The notes under the pieces: generated by a model
What the model was told of the DNA's origin: nothing
The model's input: the letters and a program-made list of their open reading frames with translations, nothing else
Database searches by the model: none
Shown here: positions 45,105-58,236 of the stretch, piece by piece
How the letters are laid out: each line of letters begins with the position of its first letter
Numbering within the stretch: the stretch's first letter is position 1
Assembly (NCBI GenBank): GCA_015698045.1
Contig: BLAL01000044.1
Span: forward strand, 1 to 64,000
Direction of reading: 5' to 3'
DNA from: Rhizophagus clarus
Taxonomy: Eukaryota > Glomeromycota > Glomeromycetes > Glomerales > Glomeraceae
Length of the DNA stretch: 64,000 nucleotides
Program-made: the position numbers and the translations under genes

Positions 45105-47549
45105 TTAACAATCACCGCGCATGTAACATGTAGATCATTTTTATATTAAACAAAATTTGTGTAACCATAATTAAGTCACTTCATTTTGTGATTAAATGTC
45201 AATTTTAATATATTACGTCTATACTAATTAAGTAATTTGGTGGATTGTTATGTGATCTACAAGTTTTATAATTTAAAATTCCTTTTTCGCAGCTAATTTT
45301 TTTTTTGCATTTACAAGAAATTTACCTTAAAAAACACGCTTTTTTAAGATCCTTTTAAAAGTAGGTATAAAAATACTTATTTGACAATAGGAATATATGT
45401 AATTTTATGAGTAGAAAAAATTTTTCTAAGCTTAAATGGTTGGTTATTCAGACGGTTTTTGCGTAAAACGCAAAAAATAGAATTTTTATTATAAAAAGTA
45501 GCTTTTTAATATTGTATTTATAAATAATACGCATTTATTTGTATTAGTTATTACTATATTTTTATATTTACAACTCTTTTAAACTATATCTGTTGGCTTT
45601 TATATTATTTTGGATCGCTACATATTGCTAATTTTCTTTTTCTTTATTTTTTAGGCATTATTTCTTTCCTTTTTTTCCATTTTTGATCTTTTCGGTTGAG
45701 GGAGGTAGTAGGTTTGTTTTAACATTAAGCATTTAAATTACTGGTTTATCTTTTTTCTTGTAGGATGATGATGGTTCCTTTTTTTAAGTTCATGGTTTAC
45801 AATATGTACAAAGAGACTTGTGATAGTGTAGTTCTTTCTTTAATTTCACCTTTTCTTTCATTTCGTTTTTTTTCTTTTCTTTTTTCATTCCTTTGGGCAA
45901 GTCAAACTTTTTTTATTATACGTATTTTCGTTATCCTTATTTCTTTTCTTTCTTTGCTCTTTATTTCAGCTATAAATAAAGTAAAAATTAAGACCTCGAT
46001 TGTGAACCGTCTTAGATAAAACTGTAGTTAAAATAAAAGTAAGAAAACAAAATTGAAAATTAAAAAAATTAGAAAAAAGAATGAAAGTTTGAATATACAC
46101 CAATCATAAACTCCCAAATAAAGAATAAAGAAAGTGAGAACGAAACAAAAATTAAAATAAAAAAAAAATGAATGAATGTTTTAAATGTACATGATCGCAA
46201 ATACTTACTTAAACCCGATATATAATTTAAAATAAAGAAGAAACAAAAGTGAGAATAAAAACGAAAATTAAAACAAAAAAAATGAATACCTGAGATCTTA
46301 AATACTTGTTTAACTTGAACCATAATCTAAAATAAAGAAAGAACAAAAGTGAGAACAAAGACGAAAATTAAAATAAAAAAAAATGAACATTTAAGCATAC
46401 CCGATCATAAATACCCATTTAAACCCAAACCATAACCTAAAATAAAGAAAGAACAAAAGTAAGAATGAAGATAAAAATTTAATAAATAAAAAAAGAATGA
46501 AGGTTTGGACTTACTTCGATCATTGAATCACTCCAAACTGAACTGTAACCTACTATAAAGCAAAAAAAAGTGAGAATGAAGACAATAATTTTTTTAAAAA
46601 AAGTTTAAATTAAAAGGGTCATGAACCTCCATTTAAAATCAAACTGTAACTTAAAATAAAAGAAAATTAAAATAAAAAAAAATCTAACTACAAATAAAAG
46701 AACAAAAAAAAAGGTTTAATTATGAACTATCATAAAACTGAGCTAAGAAAAAAAGAAAAGATTTCATTATAAAATTCATACTTTAAACCCCAAATTGAAT
46801 ATCCTGAAGTATCCCTAAAAATGACGAATGAAATTACTTAAGAAAAACAATAAGATTTCATCTGCAAAAACTCACACCAAAGTAATCTGAAACGTCTGGA
46901 GCATCCTTAATAATAAAAAAATTATTTAAGAAAATAAAAAACTTCACCCATGAAACTAAAATAACTAATATGACTCTATTATCTCAAATTACAAATTTAA
47001 ACGTCTACTTTAATTCTAAATTATAGGAAAAAAATGTCCAGTGTCCGAAATTTGGAGGTAAAGAAATAGGTTCAAGCGAAATCTACAAAAAAAAATTATA
47101 AATAAAAAGAAATAAAACAAAAAAACTAAAAAATGGCTCTTTTCTTCTATATTTTCGACAAGAAAATACACAAACTTCTGGTGGAGATCCAACTTCAATA
47201 ACAGAGGCTGAGCGAAATTTTTTTTTATTACGTTCGTAAAAAAAGGTAATAACTTTATTTTTTACTTTTGGGTTTGAAGCGTTACATTGCATAAATACGG
47301 TGTTACATTTGGCCTGAAATTTCTAATTTTAACCGATTTTAGGCTGGCATTACGAATTTGGCCAGAATTAAGAAAAATTCGGCTGGAATTATAATTCAAA
47401 GATCGTCAATTTTAACAAGTAAAAATTAATTTAACCAATTTTGATAGACATACATATACTATATGTTTAATGACTAAGCTACGCCAAAATTTATAATATG
47501 TCGATCATAATAAAAAAATTTAGGGGGTTACATGCGCAGTGATTGTTAA
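45105..47549. mobile_element. Candidate 2.4-kb element with 23-bp TIRs and TTAA ends
   Basis: TTAACAATCACCGCGCATGT at 45105, continuing AAC, matches the complement of 47527-47549 over 23 bp with one mismatch. Weaker similarity continues inward. Each end begins with TTAA, so the element could belong to a TTAA-targeting class. The interior contains T-rich frames and the degenerate repeats at 46020-46860, with no recognisable transposase. Confidence 0.5.
46020..46860. repeat. Degenerate ~120-bp tandem repeat
   Basis: AAATAAAGAAAGAACAAAAG, then TGAGAAYGAARAC, then AAAATTAAAATAAAAAAAA, recur at about 46120, 46230, 46330, 46440 and weakly beyond. Frames on either strand across this block are artefacts of the A-rich unit. 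Confidence 0.65.
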
Positions 47550-47631
47550 GAATTGATTATATTATTAGTATTTATTATTATTAATCCTAAATTTCTCATA
47601 TTATATTATATAAACTAATGTAAATTTAAAA

Positions 47632-48232
47632 AAAATCCATATAAAAATAACTTAAAAAAATCCATATAAAAATAACTTAAAAGAAATCCATATAAAAATA
47701 ACTTAAAAAATCCATATAAAAATAACTTAAAAAAAATCCATATAAAAATAACAAAAAAAATCCATATAAAAATAACTTAAAAAAAATCCATATAAAAATA
47801 ACTTAAAAAAAATCCATATAAAAATAACTTAAAAAAAATCCATATATAATTTAAAAAAAATCCATATAAAAATAATTTAAAAAAAATCCATATAAAAATA
47901 ATTTAAAAAAAATCCATATAAAAATAATTTAAAAAAAATCCATATAAAAATAATTTAAAAAAAATCCATATAAAAATAATTTAAAAAAAATCCATATAAA
48001 AATAATTTAAAAAAAATCCATATAAAAATAATTTAAAAAAAATCCATATAAAAATAATTTAAAAAAAATCCATATAAAAATAATTTAAAAAAAATCCATA
48101 TAAAAATAATTTAAAAAAAATCCATATAAAAATAATTTTAATTTAAAAAAAATCCATATAAAAATAATTTAAAAAAATCCATATAAAAATAATTTAAAAA
48201 AAATCCATATAAAAATAATTTAAAAAAAATTC
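47632..48232. repeat. 26-bp satellite, about 23 copies
   Basis: The unit AATCCATATAAAAATAATTT followed by AAAAAA is repeated nearly perfectly. The left third of the array has AACTTAAA variants and the right two-thirds AATTTAAA variants, so two subfamilies are spatially separated. Confidence 0.92.
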
Positions 48233-48930
48233 ATATCATCTGAATTTTATTATTTTATTATATAATTATATACTAATAATATAATTAATAAAATTTTTTA
48301 AAAAACAGATTAAAATAAAAAATTACTAAATAGTAAGTTTTATTTTTATTTTTTCAAAATTAGATATTCGTTATATTGTTAAGTATTATTAACTTTTAAT
48401 ATTGTATCACCGATTTTGAATTTCTAAAATGTTCGATCATATTCTTTATTTCAGTACTTACACATGCGATGTAACAGGCTAAACTTCTTGATTCAATAGA
48501 AATAATCATCTGATTATCATCTGATCACAATAATAAGACCACAATACGAGTATGTAGTCCAGACATTTTATCAAAGCAACATCAGCCATCGTCACCTGAA
48601 AATCAACTGTTTGAATTGCGTTTGTGGTGAAGTAAATGTATGACAATGTACTAAAATGATGCATATCACCATTTTCAGCAATATTACGTCATCCACATGT
48701 CACAAGATGGTCACAAGATATCACCAGTTTTCCAGTCATATCTTTGCCCTCCCCCCAGAAGACTTAGAACCCCCCTTTTCTCTCAAGAAGGAACATCAAT
48801 AAAACCGTGACCGTTTTTACAGTTCACCTGACTTGAACCCTTTGAAACCGTGAGACGTACAGTACTTGAAAGAGTGTGCGCGTTGTGGTTTTTTTTATTG
48901 TTAACCTTTAAAAATTAGTTGAATATTGAA
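48233..48930. promoter_or_regulatory. Upstream region of the bHLH gene
   Basis: AT-rich to about 48460, then GC-richer. A TATCACCGATTTTGAATTTC word near 48404 resembles the 44.2-kb TIR. The last ~250 bp before the ATG is unique sequence and is the likely promoter and 5' UTR. Confidence 0.4.
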
Positions 48931-49883
48931 ATGTCTACTGAAGAAATTTTAAAAATGGTAGGTTATTTCATTTTATTTTCATAAAAAGTTTGCACACGCG
49001 ATCATTGTTTTAGCGGTGCAAATGTCACAACAGTAATGTGTTGAAGTTTAGTTTATGTATTATTATTATTTTACAATTACAAAATTAATATCTTGTAGAA
49101 TGTTTATAAAGAAAGCCCAAAATCAAAAATTGTTTCAAAGGATGAAGCTCAAACAGCTTCCGTAACTACACCAGTACCGGCACCAACACAAACTCAAACT
49201 CAACAAAAAAGCACCACAGCCTCGATCCCACCCAGGTAAATATCATAAATAGGAAAATTTTATATGTATTTATTTAGTTTATTTAAAACCAAAGTCCTTT
49301 TTTTTTTACATTTAGTTCTGGTGGACAACAAAATGTTGTTCAAGTGCTTCCTTCTACTCCTCAACAAAAACAGGATCCGGTAACGATCCATCCTAATCCT
49401 TTACCTATTCAACCGGCGCCAATTACTCCTCAACATGTTCAACAGCAGACACCACAAGTTCAGCAACATACTCCGTTAAGAACCAATTCATTATCTGCCA
49501 CGACAACACCTCAGACAACACCAAGTGGTAAACCTCCAGTTGGTAGTGAAGAATGGCACCGACAGCGTCGCGAAAATCACAAAGAGGTTGAGCGTCGTCG
49601 CCGCGATACGATCAACGCTGGTATTAATGAATTAGCCAAAATTGTACCTGGTTGTGAAAAAAACAAAGGAAGTATTCTTAATAGGGCAGTTCAATATATT
49701 CAACAACTTAAGGAAAATGAAGCTGCGAACATCGAGAAGTGGACATTGGAAAAATTGTTGACAGATCAAGCCATTCAGGAATTACAAACACAAGTGGAGA
49801 TGCTCAAAACTGAAAATGGAAGACTTAGGGTAGAATTAGAAGAACTACAGGGTCCATCAAAAAAGAAACAGAGAACTGATTGA
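48931..49883 (+). CDS. CBF1: bHLH-zipper transcription factor, CBF1-like
   Basis: Exons 48931-48957, 49099-49235 and 49316-49883 join in phase with GT-AG introns to give 243 aa. Exon 1 encodes only nine residues (MSTEEILKM). Residues 15-130 are Pro/Gln/Thr-rich (QQKQDPVTIHPNPLPIQPAP). The basic region, HKEVERRRRDTINAGINEL, carries H143, E147 and R151, the residues used for CACGTG (E-box/CDEI) recognition. The helix-loop-helix (LAKIVPGCEKNKGSILNRA) is followed by a leucine-heptad coiled coil and a basic tail (KKKQR). The conserved GSEEWHRQRRENHKEVERRR sequence matches the Cbf1 family, which acts in the nucleus at centromeres and on sulphur-metabolism and respiratory promoters in yeasts. Which role applies here cannot be told. 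Confidence 0.85.
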
Positions 49884-51861
49884 TTAATAACATTTAATAT
49901 TAAATTTTAAGTGTTGGTCATATTGTTAGATTAGAAAATTTGGAAGCTTGCTTGGAATTGAGTATAATTTTTTTTGCAGTACGTGAAGTTTTTTTTGTTG
50001 GTGGACGTTTGCTTCCCATGTTATTTTAAAAAAATTTTGATATCACATATAGTTTTGTTTTTTTTTCATTTTTTTTTTATATGATATATGTTTGATATGA
50101 TACTATATAGTATGAATGTTTCCTGGAATTACAGTTACAGTTATACTAACATCCATCTAGAGCTAATTGATGGTCTTAAATATAACAAGCTTTTACGAGT
50201 TGCATTTAGTAAACCAGTGTGTTTTGTAAATTTCTTAGAGGGCAATTCTTGGGACTTTTATCAAATTCTTAACACACAATAAAAGTATTACAAATTCCCT
50301 TTCTGATATCCAAAAGTATATTAAAATAATTTCGATATTGCTAAAATAATAAATTTTTTTTAAGATTCAACCGATTTTAATTTGGTTAACAATTGTTAAA
50401 ATGTTTTGGCATGTATTTAATATCGAGTATATCACATACGACTATCACCTTCATAAATGCATGACACTTGAGCAATTTATTGTTATGTTGAAAGAGCGAC
50501 AATGAATCATTTTTTTTACTTTTGTTAATTACTTTTGTTACTTTCATTTTTGGAATATTGACGGTTCGTATTTTCTTCTCAATCGTTTTTAGTTTCGTTT
50601 ATTTTTTGGCCAATAAATTTAATGCACAAATATGTACTTCTAATTTGTACCGCTTTTCACAACTGGTATTCGTTTGGTTCTCTAATTGAAAAGTTACTGG
50701 TTTTAAGAATAGCTCCTTTCCTCTTTTAACAGAGGAATGTTGACATTATGTAAGTTTTTTTTTTAATTATAAAAACAGTAGTTATATTAAAGTTTTCATT
50801 GTTCTTATTATACTTAGGTACCTAAGATTTAGCAAGAAACAGAATTCACATATCAGGAACTAATTCTACCATATTTTTCGGGAACTATTGTGTAGCTGTT
50901 TCGTTTGTTGATTTAAGAAAAGGTTCTGGTTTAGCTGATGATATTCACGTGATATCTGTGAATGGAATTAATTTAATTGGGCTTATAATTAGTACTAACA
51001 CGGATTGATTTTAACGCTTGTCGAAAGGGCTACTTTTAAGCAAAATTTGATTGTTGGTGATAATAATACTGAGCTGAATTGAGGTATGATTCTCATTTAT
51101 ATCTTGCTTATCTCATTTATTTTTAGTTAATGGACCAATGGAATATTCATGAATTAATTTAATTATGCTAAAGATTTGTTTATGAGTTTCTTGAAAAGAA
51201 TATGAACTGTTTATGGTATTGAACTATTAGGCAATAATTTCATGGCATATTTGGTATGAATTAATATTATTAGAAAGCATATACTTATTACTAGCAATAT
51301 TGTATTGTAGACAATCCGGAGTTGGAGCAACTATTATAAAAAGTTTACTTTTTCACATGTATAAACATGTATTCACACCGGTAATAGCATAACATTTAGT
51401 GGATGATTTTTAAGAACATCCTCTCGAACCTAGCTAGCTCTATTTACAGCATCTGATTTAAAGCGACCATTTTTTAACTATAGTTCATTCGAATTCATTG
51501 GATTTATTTATATTAGCGTTAACAAAACATTACTACGAAATAAGTAATCTTTTATACGGAATATGACAACATTTTCTACTAAAAGAAATCAATTAAAATG
51601 TTTAATTTTCATTATCAACTTTTGCCTACAAGCTGAATTTCGGAATCTAAAAATAAGTGCGAATATTATATCGACAAGATTCAATTTAGACGCCGAAATT
51701 CGTGCACATTAATAACGAACAATAGTATTTATTGTATTTAAATAAACTCATAAATCAGAAATCAGAACTGGTTTACGTAAGTTATAAATTCGAACTTAAT
51801 GTCTGTCTCAACTGTGCTTATTTCAATGTATTGAAAATAATAAACTAATCATTACTAATGA
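49884..51861. other. Convergent intergenic region, no gene
   Basis: Lies between the 3' ends of the bHLH gene and the UBP14 gene. A 64-codon frame at 50088-50282 is probably 3' UTR of the bHLH gene. A frame of about 40 codons near 50905-51007 (FVDLRKGSGLADDIHVISVN) looks mildly coding but has no partner exon. Confidence 0.45.
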
Positions 51862-54800
51862 TTAAATCCTACGCAAAATATAAATATAAGCCTCTTCTAA
51901 AGGAGGTTTAGATGCATCGACTACTTTGTTATCATTGTACAAAACCCATCGTTGGTCTTTGTATACATGGACTACATAATGACCACAATGTAATGATGTA
52001 CCCTTATGAGAAATAACACTGTGTAATCGATAATTTGCAGGTAATGTCGAATCTGAAAAAAAGGAAGAGATTAAATAAATTACTAAGTTAATAAAGATTT
52101 AAAAAGTAATACTTACCTCCGAAAGCATTATTACTATTGTGACTGGATTGTAAGGATAAACCTTCGTTTGAATCCTCTTCCGGATGAGTAAATAGCCATT
52201 CAATAGCCCTTTCAACATTATTATTCTACAGAAAATAAGCAAAAATGTGAATGAATAAGAAATAAAACTGTTAATTTAACTAATAAAAATAAAAAGATGC
52301 AGACTGTTTCTCCTAAAGCCTTTTTGGCCCGATTTTGAGTGAACCCCATGTCTGTTAACGTAGTGATGTCAGCCTCGGAAGGTCCTGATATATCTGTATT
52401 ATCTTCAATATAAAATTTATTAATAAAAATTCTTTTATTTAAGAAATGTAGGTTATTACCTGGATCATCAATATGTTCAATTAACCAATTCATAGCTATT
52501 TCAGTTCCGTTATTTCCAGTAGCAATCAAAGCCTTCTTGCATCTGATTTCAGGAAATCCCATCATGATTAATTGATCAAGAGCCGCTTTATCAATGGTAG
52601 GTTCTGAGATAAATTCAAATTAAAAAAATATACTCCCGTATGGTAACTCGAGTATAAAAACATGACACACGAACCAGCAGGGTTTTCCTCGGGTAAACGC
52701 TCTTCGTTTTCTTGTTTTCCATGAGCAATATATTTATCAAAGTTTATAATCTCGTTGTCAAAAAGAACAGGGACACCTAAAATATTATCGAGCGAAGATT
52801 ATTTATCGCCTAAACCTAGCTGTGAGTCGTAGTATATCCGTAGTGTATCTTACTAATTTTGCGAGGAACCCAATTTTCAACTTCAAATCTTCGTGTCTGA
52901 ACGATCAAAACTTCGGGGAATGTCACAAATCTCATATTTCTGTAATAAAACAAGTCCATGTGAGTTGATAATAATTATGAAAAAATGAAGTGTTAAAAAA
53001 TCATGTTTCTTTACGTGACAGCATGAGTTTTCTTATTGCAAGCTGGGCATGAATATTCAATCATAGAATCAGCTGTAAAAGATTCTAAACATGTTTCAAA
53101 AGTTACGGGTTCATAACTTTCTTCAGAACCTTCTTCCGCAGATTTAATTTTACGCGCAGGTACGGGAATTGATATATTTGATTCATTGTTGTTACTATAA
53201 CGCACCCGTTTACAATCTAAACACTGTAAACGTTGCTGTGTTGTAAACTTAAAAATTTTAGTTGGATCATTTTCCGGTTTATTATACTCTTTTCTCTCAA
53301 TTGTTGTAATGAGATGTTGAAAGAATTCAAAAGCGTCCTGATTCATAAATAAGATAATATATTATTAACTAATCACGTTAGAATTAAATAATATAATACT
53401 CTCTTCCAACCTGCTGTCGCATAGTAGCAAATTCTTCATGACCTTCTCCAATTAATGTTTTAAACATAGCAGGTGTGATACCATCTTGTCCACGGGATTC
53501 ATTTTCTGTTTCATCTGTCTGAACAGGTTGAGAATATCGACCACTCAACAAACCGTCTGCCAACTTGGATAATTGACATTGAAGACAATTTGCTGGTTCT
53601 AGCAAACATTGTGACTGATGCTCCATCGCAGTTGGATAATATCTTTTTTTAATTGCTTTTTAGTTTAAATGAATTGACTTTAATTGAAAAAAAATTTCAA
53701 ACTACCTTTGTTGAAATGCATCCAAAGAGAAAACGACTTGAAGAACAGAAGCCATATAACAACTTTCCCACAAATGCTTTGTTAGTCTATGAATACTGTT
53801 ATTTTATTTACAAAAAGAATTTGTTATAAACTTACCTATTTCCCAAATTTTTAATACCAGTGTAGCCAGGACCGAATAATCGTTCTAAATCTTTGCCATC
53901 TTCAGTGGTCATGCTAAAGTCAAATTGAAGATTTTGCTCAAGTTGCTAAAAAAAAAAATTATATAATAAAATTAAAGTGTATCCTTAAATAACAATGTAA
54001 CAAATAATTTCGTACCAACTCCGTCAAGTTCTTTTCAGTTTTCTGTTGTGATTCGACGTTTATTCCAAAATTAGCCAGATGTTTCCCCAAAAAAGGATCC
54101 AATTTTGAGTCATCACACAAATAACAATAAACATCTGAGAGAAATGCATAGAAACTATATTTAATCACAAATTATGAACAAAATTACTTCCAATAAATTA
54201 TACCTGCTGTTCCTTCTGGAGTAATTGTTCCAAGTTTGCAAGATATTGGATGTTTAGTTTTATCAAAATGGGCTAACCCATGTCCATTTCCGTCTAATCC
54301 ACCATGTTGTTGTCGTCCACAGCCAAGGTTGCCACAAACTAAACAAAGCCAGAGATTCTCCTTTAATTCACAGTCATTACAATGTGCTAAAGCTATTATT
54401 ATAAATGTAAAATCACATGATTAACATTTGTAGTTGATAAATATTATATACTAAAATGAAAAATAACAATAACATTGGATTCACCTTGTGATTCTAAATT
54501 TTTTGGAGGATCCTGTTCTAGATTTCGTGTATGATCACATGCGGTAATTTCTTCCTCCCACGCTTTTATTTCAGACTGTTTTGAAGCAGATAACGAGGTC
54601 ATGACCGAGTCAATCACGACAGATAACTACATTTGAAGTTATCAATTTCCAATTTCGAGTCAATGGTCAACAATCAAAAAGAAAACAATAGTAAAGAAAA
54701 AAATTTTGATTAAAAGGTTACATTTCCAAGGCTTTTATCAATTTCCACACCACCACATGCATAACATTTGACTTTTGTAACAAATTCATATTTATCTTTG

Positions 54801-55226
54801 TCAGATTCCGGCACAATCGCGAGCTTACTAATTTTTTGAGGCGGTTCTTCAGTTGCATCCGCCTGTAAATTAAAAACAATATCAGTAGTACACGAATTAA
54901 GAGCATGGCACTAGAAAAACTTACTCTTTTCGGTTTATCTTTTAACAAACGATAAATATTTAAAACTAGAGGGTGCTTTGTCTTTTGATAGTGGACTTGA
55001 GCATGTTTACGGTCAGGACTATCACAGCCCGCATTAAAACAAGTTAAACAGACGTCGATGCCTGGCGCCAAGTCCTATTATTAAAAGAACTAAATTAAAT
55101 AATTTCCTTAATGATCAATTCAACAATTCGTTATACCTGTGAATCAAAACAAAGCGTACACTCTTCTTTGTGAACTTGAGTAGAAGGTGCAACCAGACTC
55201 GCACTCGAAATATGTGGGCAGGCCAT
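51862..55226 (-). CDS. UBP14: Ubiquitin carboxyl-terminal hydrolase, UBP14/USP5 (isopeptidase T)
   Basis: Disassembles unanchored polyubiquitin chains to recycle ubiquitin and keep the proteasome clear. Sixteen exons on the minus strand: 55226-55137, 55074-54925, 54862-54722, 54626-54485, 54392-54204, 54134-54016, 53945-53836, 53762-53706, 53642-53411, 53337-53015, 52939-52854, 52776-52675, 52603-52460, 52402-52305, 52225-52117 and 52052-51862. All phases agree; total 2283 nt, 760 aa. Domains: N-terminal variant zinc finger (about 1-110); ZnF-UBP at about 175-250 ([40 protein letters not shown]); the USP Cys box [14 protein letters not shown] with catalytic C315; the [11 protein letters not shown] box; two Cys pairs CLDC and CPAC; two UBA domains ([18 protein letters not shown] and [18 protein letters not shown]); and the His box [10 protein letters not shown], followed by [10 protein letters not shown]. 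All catalytic landmarks are present. One intron (exon 14 to 15) uses an atypical GTCTGC donor. Confidence 0.96.
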
Positions 55227-56848
55227 TTAAGAACTTCGATTGTTGGAAAAGAAAAATTTTCAAATAGTTGGTGACAAGTAAGTAACATGTGATAAATATA
55301 ATTTCAATTGTTATGAGTTATGACGCGTATCAATAATTTCAATCATCTTCGACTTTCGATTTTGTCACTTAAATTAAGAATGTGATGACTGCAAAACAAG
55401 TTGCACGTTTCAGTTTTCGCGATCAAAATTTTCAACTTATCAAAAACTACTTAGCAAATATACAAATAAATCTACATTTCTATGAATATACGTGTTATTA
55501 CTTCAATTATAGTTCCTGGAAATGTCTATAAGTCGAAACTTTTCCAGAAAATGTGCGTATTCTTTAAAAACGGAGAAACATTCAAATACAGTTCTTCCAA
55601 ACTCTCAAAGAAAGAGTTCGTGACTTTGTTGCTAATTCGGAAAATTTTCAGAAATAAATTTATACAAATATATCGTTTACATTCACTATATTTCGCTTGC
55701 AGAATTTTTTGTAAGGTATTATTAATTAAATTACAACATTTGATAGCAGTTGTCAAAAACCATATATACCATAGTTTCCCTATAATCAATTTATGATATT
55801 TTTGTTACACAAAGTATTCCAGGATTCGGGACGAACATTAAAAAAAATTTTATTTGGTTTCTCTATACAATAATTTGATAAATACTTCTTTTTTTTGAAA
55901 ATAGATGTTTTTACAATTAGTTTAAGTATAAAAGTTTCTATAAAAAACATGAAAATATATAAATTATCAAAAAAAAATTTTTTTTAATAATATACAATCT
56001 TAGATACTTTATAAATATTATAGTTATTATAATTATATAAATTTTTATTTTATTTTTTGTTTTATCAAAGCTGACTTAAGAAATGGGTTTTTTGTTAGCA
56101 AAAAGGATTTTTTGGCATCTATTTTACATTAAATAATTTTTAAGTTTGCAAATGTAAATTTTAACTTAATGTTAATATTACTTAGTTAAATATAATTTAT
56201 AAGTAATTTTTTGGTAAATAATATAAAGTAAATAAAACTACTTATAATATATTTCCTTCAATTTATTATTTATAATAGATTTATAAGTTTTTTTAATTTG
56301 TAATTTAACAAAAAATTGCAAAAAGTTACAATATAAATTTAGTGCAAAAAATTTAAAATGTTATCTTATATTATCTTGCAATTCAGTAATTAGATTTGAT
56401 AAACTTAAACCTTAAATTACTTTATAAATATTAATGCCATTAAATTTAAAATCTAACTGATAAATCATAAAATAATTAACAAAAACTGTTTTTTTAAAAA
56501 ATAATAAATTTCAAATTTGAAATCTAATATTTATTAAAAAAAATAGTTTTTGGCAATTATTTTATAATTTGTTAGTTTAATTTTAATAATTCTTTTTTTA
56601 TTTTAAAAAGAGTATTAGGTTTTATAAATTAGCTTAAAAATTCAATTACTAGATTATAAAATAATAAAATTCCAGATATTTTTAATATAATTTACATTAA
56701 GTTTTAGTAAATTTAACTAAATTTGGCTTAAACTTATTTTTTAAGTTTTAGCAAATTAAGTCAAATATAATATTATATTATATTATACTAATTTTAAGTT
56801 TTTACAAATTACATTAATTTTTAGCAAATTTAATACTCTTTGTAAATA
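55227..56848. other. Upstream region of UBP14 and AT-rich intergenic DNA
   Basis: The first ~200 bp should hold the UBP14 promoter. A frame of 104 codons at 55482-55796 overlaps an 87-codon frame on the other strand. Neither has a recognisable domain or intron support. From 55800 onward the DNA is almost pure A/T. Confidence 0.4.
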
Positions 56849-57475
56849 CAATTACACCTCCATAAGTACATCCTCTATAAGTACATGTAATATATAAATT
56901 CTCTCTAAGTGCATAGTTATACATAAAGTCAAAATTAAAATCCAAAAGTCAAAATATTTTGACTTAGAAAGGTCAAAAGTCAAAATTAAAGTCAAAATAG
57001 TCGAAATTACATCATAATCATGTGATTTTTATAATTATAATTTAATATAAAATTTTAAACATAAATAACTCTATCAATATTGATGCTACAGATATGCAAC
57101 ACATATCATTGAAATCCTCTTGATAAGCTGAATTCAACTATATAAAGATCATAAAATCAGATTACTAGATGTGAAGCTCGTTAACTTTGAATTTTAATAT
57201 TATTGTTTACTATAAAAATCACATGATTATGATGTAATTTTAGCCATTTTGACTTTTAGAGAGGTCTAGGTCAAAATCATTTTAACCATTTTGACCATTT
57301 CAGAAGTTAAAATTAACTAATTTTGGTTTCATATATATGCATAGTAAGCTTTAATTCTAACTTATAAGAGTTTGTAATATTTTACCCTCTATAAATTCAT
57401 TTCTTCTCTAAATACACATTTTACTATTTTTTTATTATGATCCTAAGGAGATATACTTATAGAAGTATGATTATA
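56849..57475. mobile_element. MITE with long TIRs, pogo/Tigger-like ends
   Basis: Outer ends AATTACACCTCCATAAGTAC (left) and GGAGATATACTTATAGAAGT then ATGATTAT (right) are imperfect inverted copies with the CTCTATAAGT words seen in pogo/Tigger-type ends. A stronger inner pair, ATTACATCATAATCATGTGA then TTTTTATA (57004-57031) against its complement at 57208-57240, is nearly perfect. GTCAAAA-type words lie in both arms. No coding capacity. Confidence 0.65.
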
Positions 57476-58236
57476 CCTTGTATAAACTAATGATTAATAT
57501 AAATAATTTACAAAAAAGAGGGTCATCTAATGCAGTAATAAGTTGCTTGATTTATATAAATTTTTGACCCACATTACAGCATTAAGAAATTGCAAATATG
57601 ATAAATAGAGGTGTGACATATAGTATTTTATTAACTGAAAAATTTCTATTACCAGAATACTTAATAAAAATGAAAGAGTAGAGGGGTGTGACATAGGTGA
57701 CAAATATTTTACTATAATCACATGATTTGCCCCCTGCTTTAAATATCCCTTAAAAAAGGAAGAATGCATTATAATGCAGATGCAGTAAATAAATTCACTC
57801 TTAATATATTATGAATTAATAAATTATATTTTATTTAAAGCATTTTTTCTGTTAATTTGTACATCTATTTTTCCTAAGAAATTTGAAAGTAAAAAGTCAG
57901 TTTTTTTTACCTTTTAATTTTAAGTAAAGAGATTTTTTTTACTATAAAAATCATCTTTATAATACTAAGAAGACTATTTATTAGTTAATTAATACTATAT
58001 AAATAAGATTGATAAATTGTTTTTTTTAGTTAGTTTTTGTCATAATTTTTAGATAAGTTTTACTAACTTGTTTTTAATATTTTAACTTTCTAAAATTTTT
58101 TATTTTCTCATTAAAATTCTAAATATTTATCACTATTTTCAAATTACTATAATCAGCAATTAATTTTATAATAAATAAAAAATTGATTTTATAAAAATAA
58201 AATAAATCATGTTTATGTTATAAATAGAGTTCTGAA
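57476..58236. other. AT-rich intergenic, nothing recognised
   Basis: Repeated AGAGGTGTGACATA-like words near 57606 and 57680. A solo TATCACTATTTTCAAATTAC end near 58126-58170 resembles the 44.2-kb element. No gene. Confidence 0.4.

Noticed and set aside
45765..46323. Hydrophobic 84-codon frames on both strands
   Set aside because: Phe/Leu/Ser content follows from T-rich or A-rich tandem repeats; no splice or domain support.
47016..47292. Minus-strand frames of 60-69 codons
   Set aside because: Short, overlapping each other in different frames and ending in poly-A-derived Phe/Lys runs; one may be a relic exon but nothing supports it.
47632..48232. CRISPR-like array
   Set aside because: Units are contiguous 26-bp tandem copies without unique spacers, in a eukaryotic context.
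50946..50951. CACGTG, the site expected for the CBF1-like protein
   Set aside because: A single site in the convergent 3' intergenic region of two genes, not in a promoter; chance occurrence is likely.
55482..55796. 104-codon plus frame overlapping an 87-codon minus frame
   Set aside because: Two strands are open at once in AT-rich DNA; no recognisable domain, promoter or exon partner.
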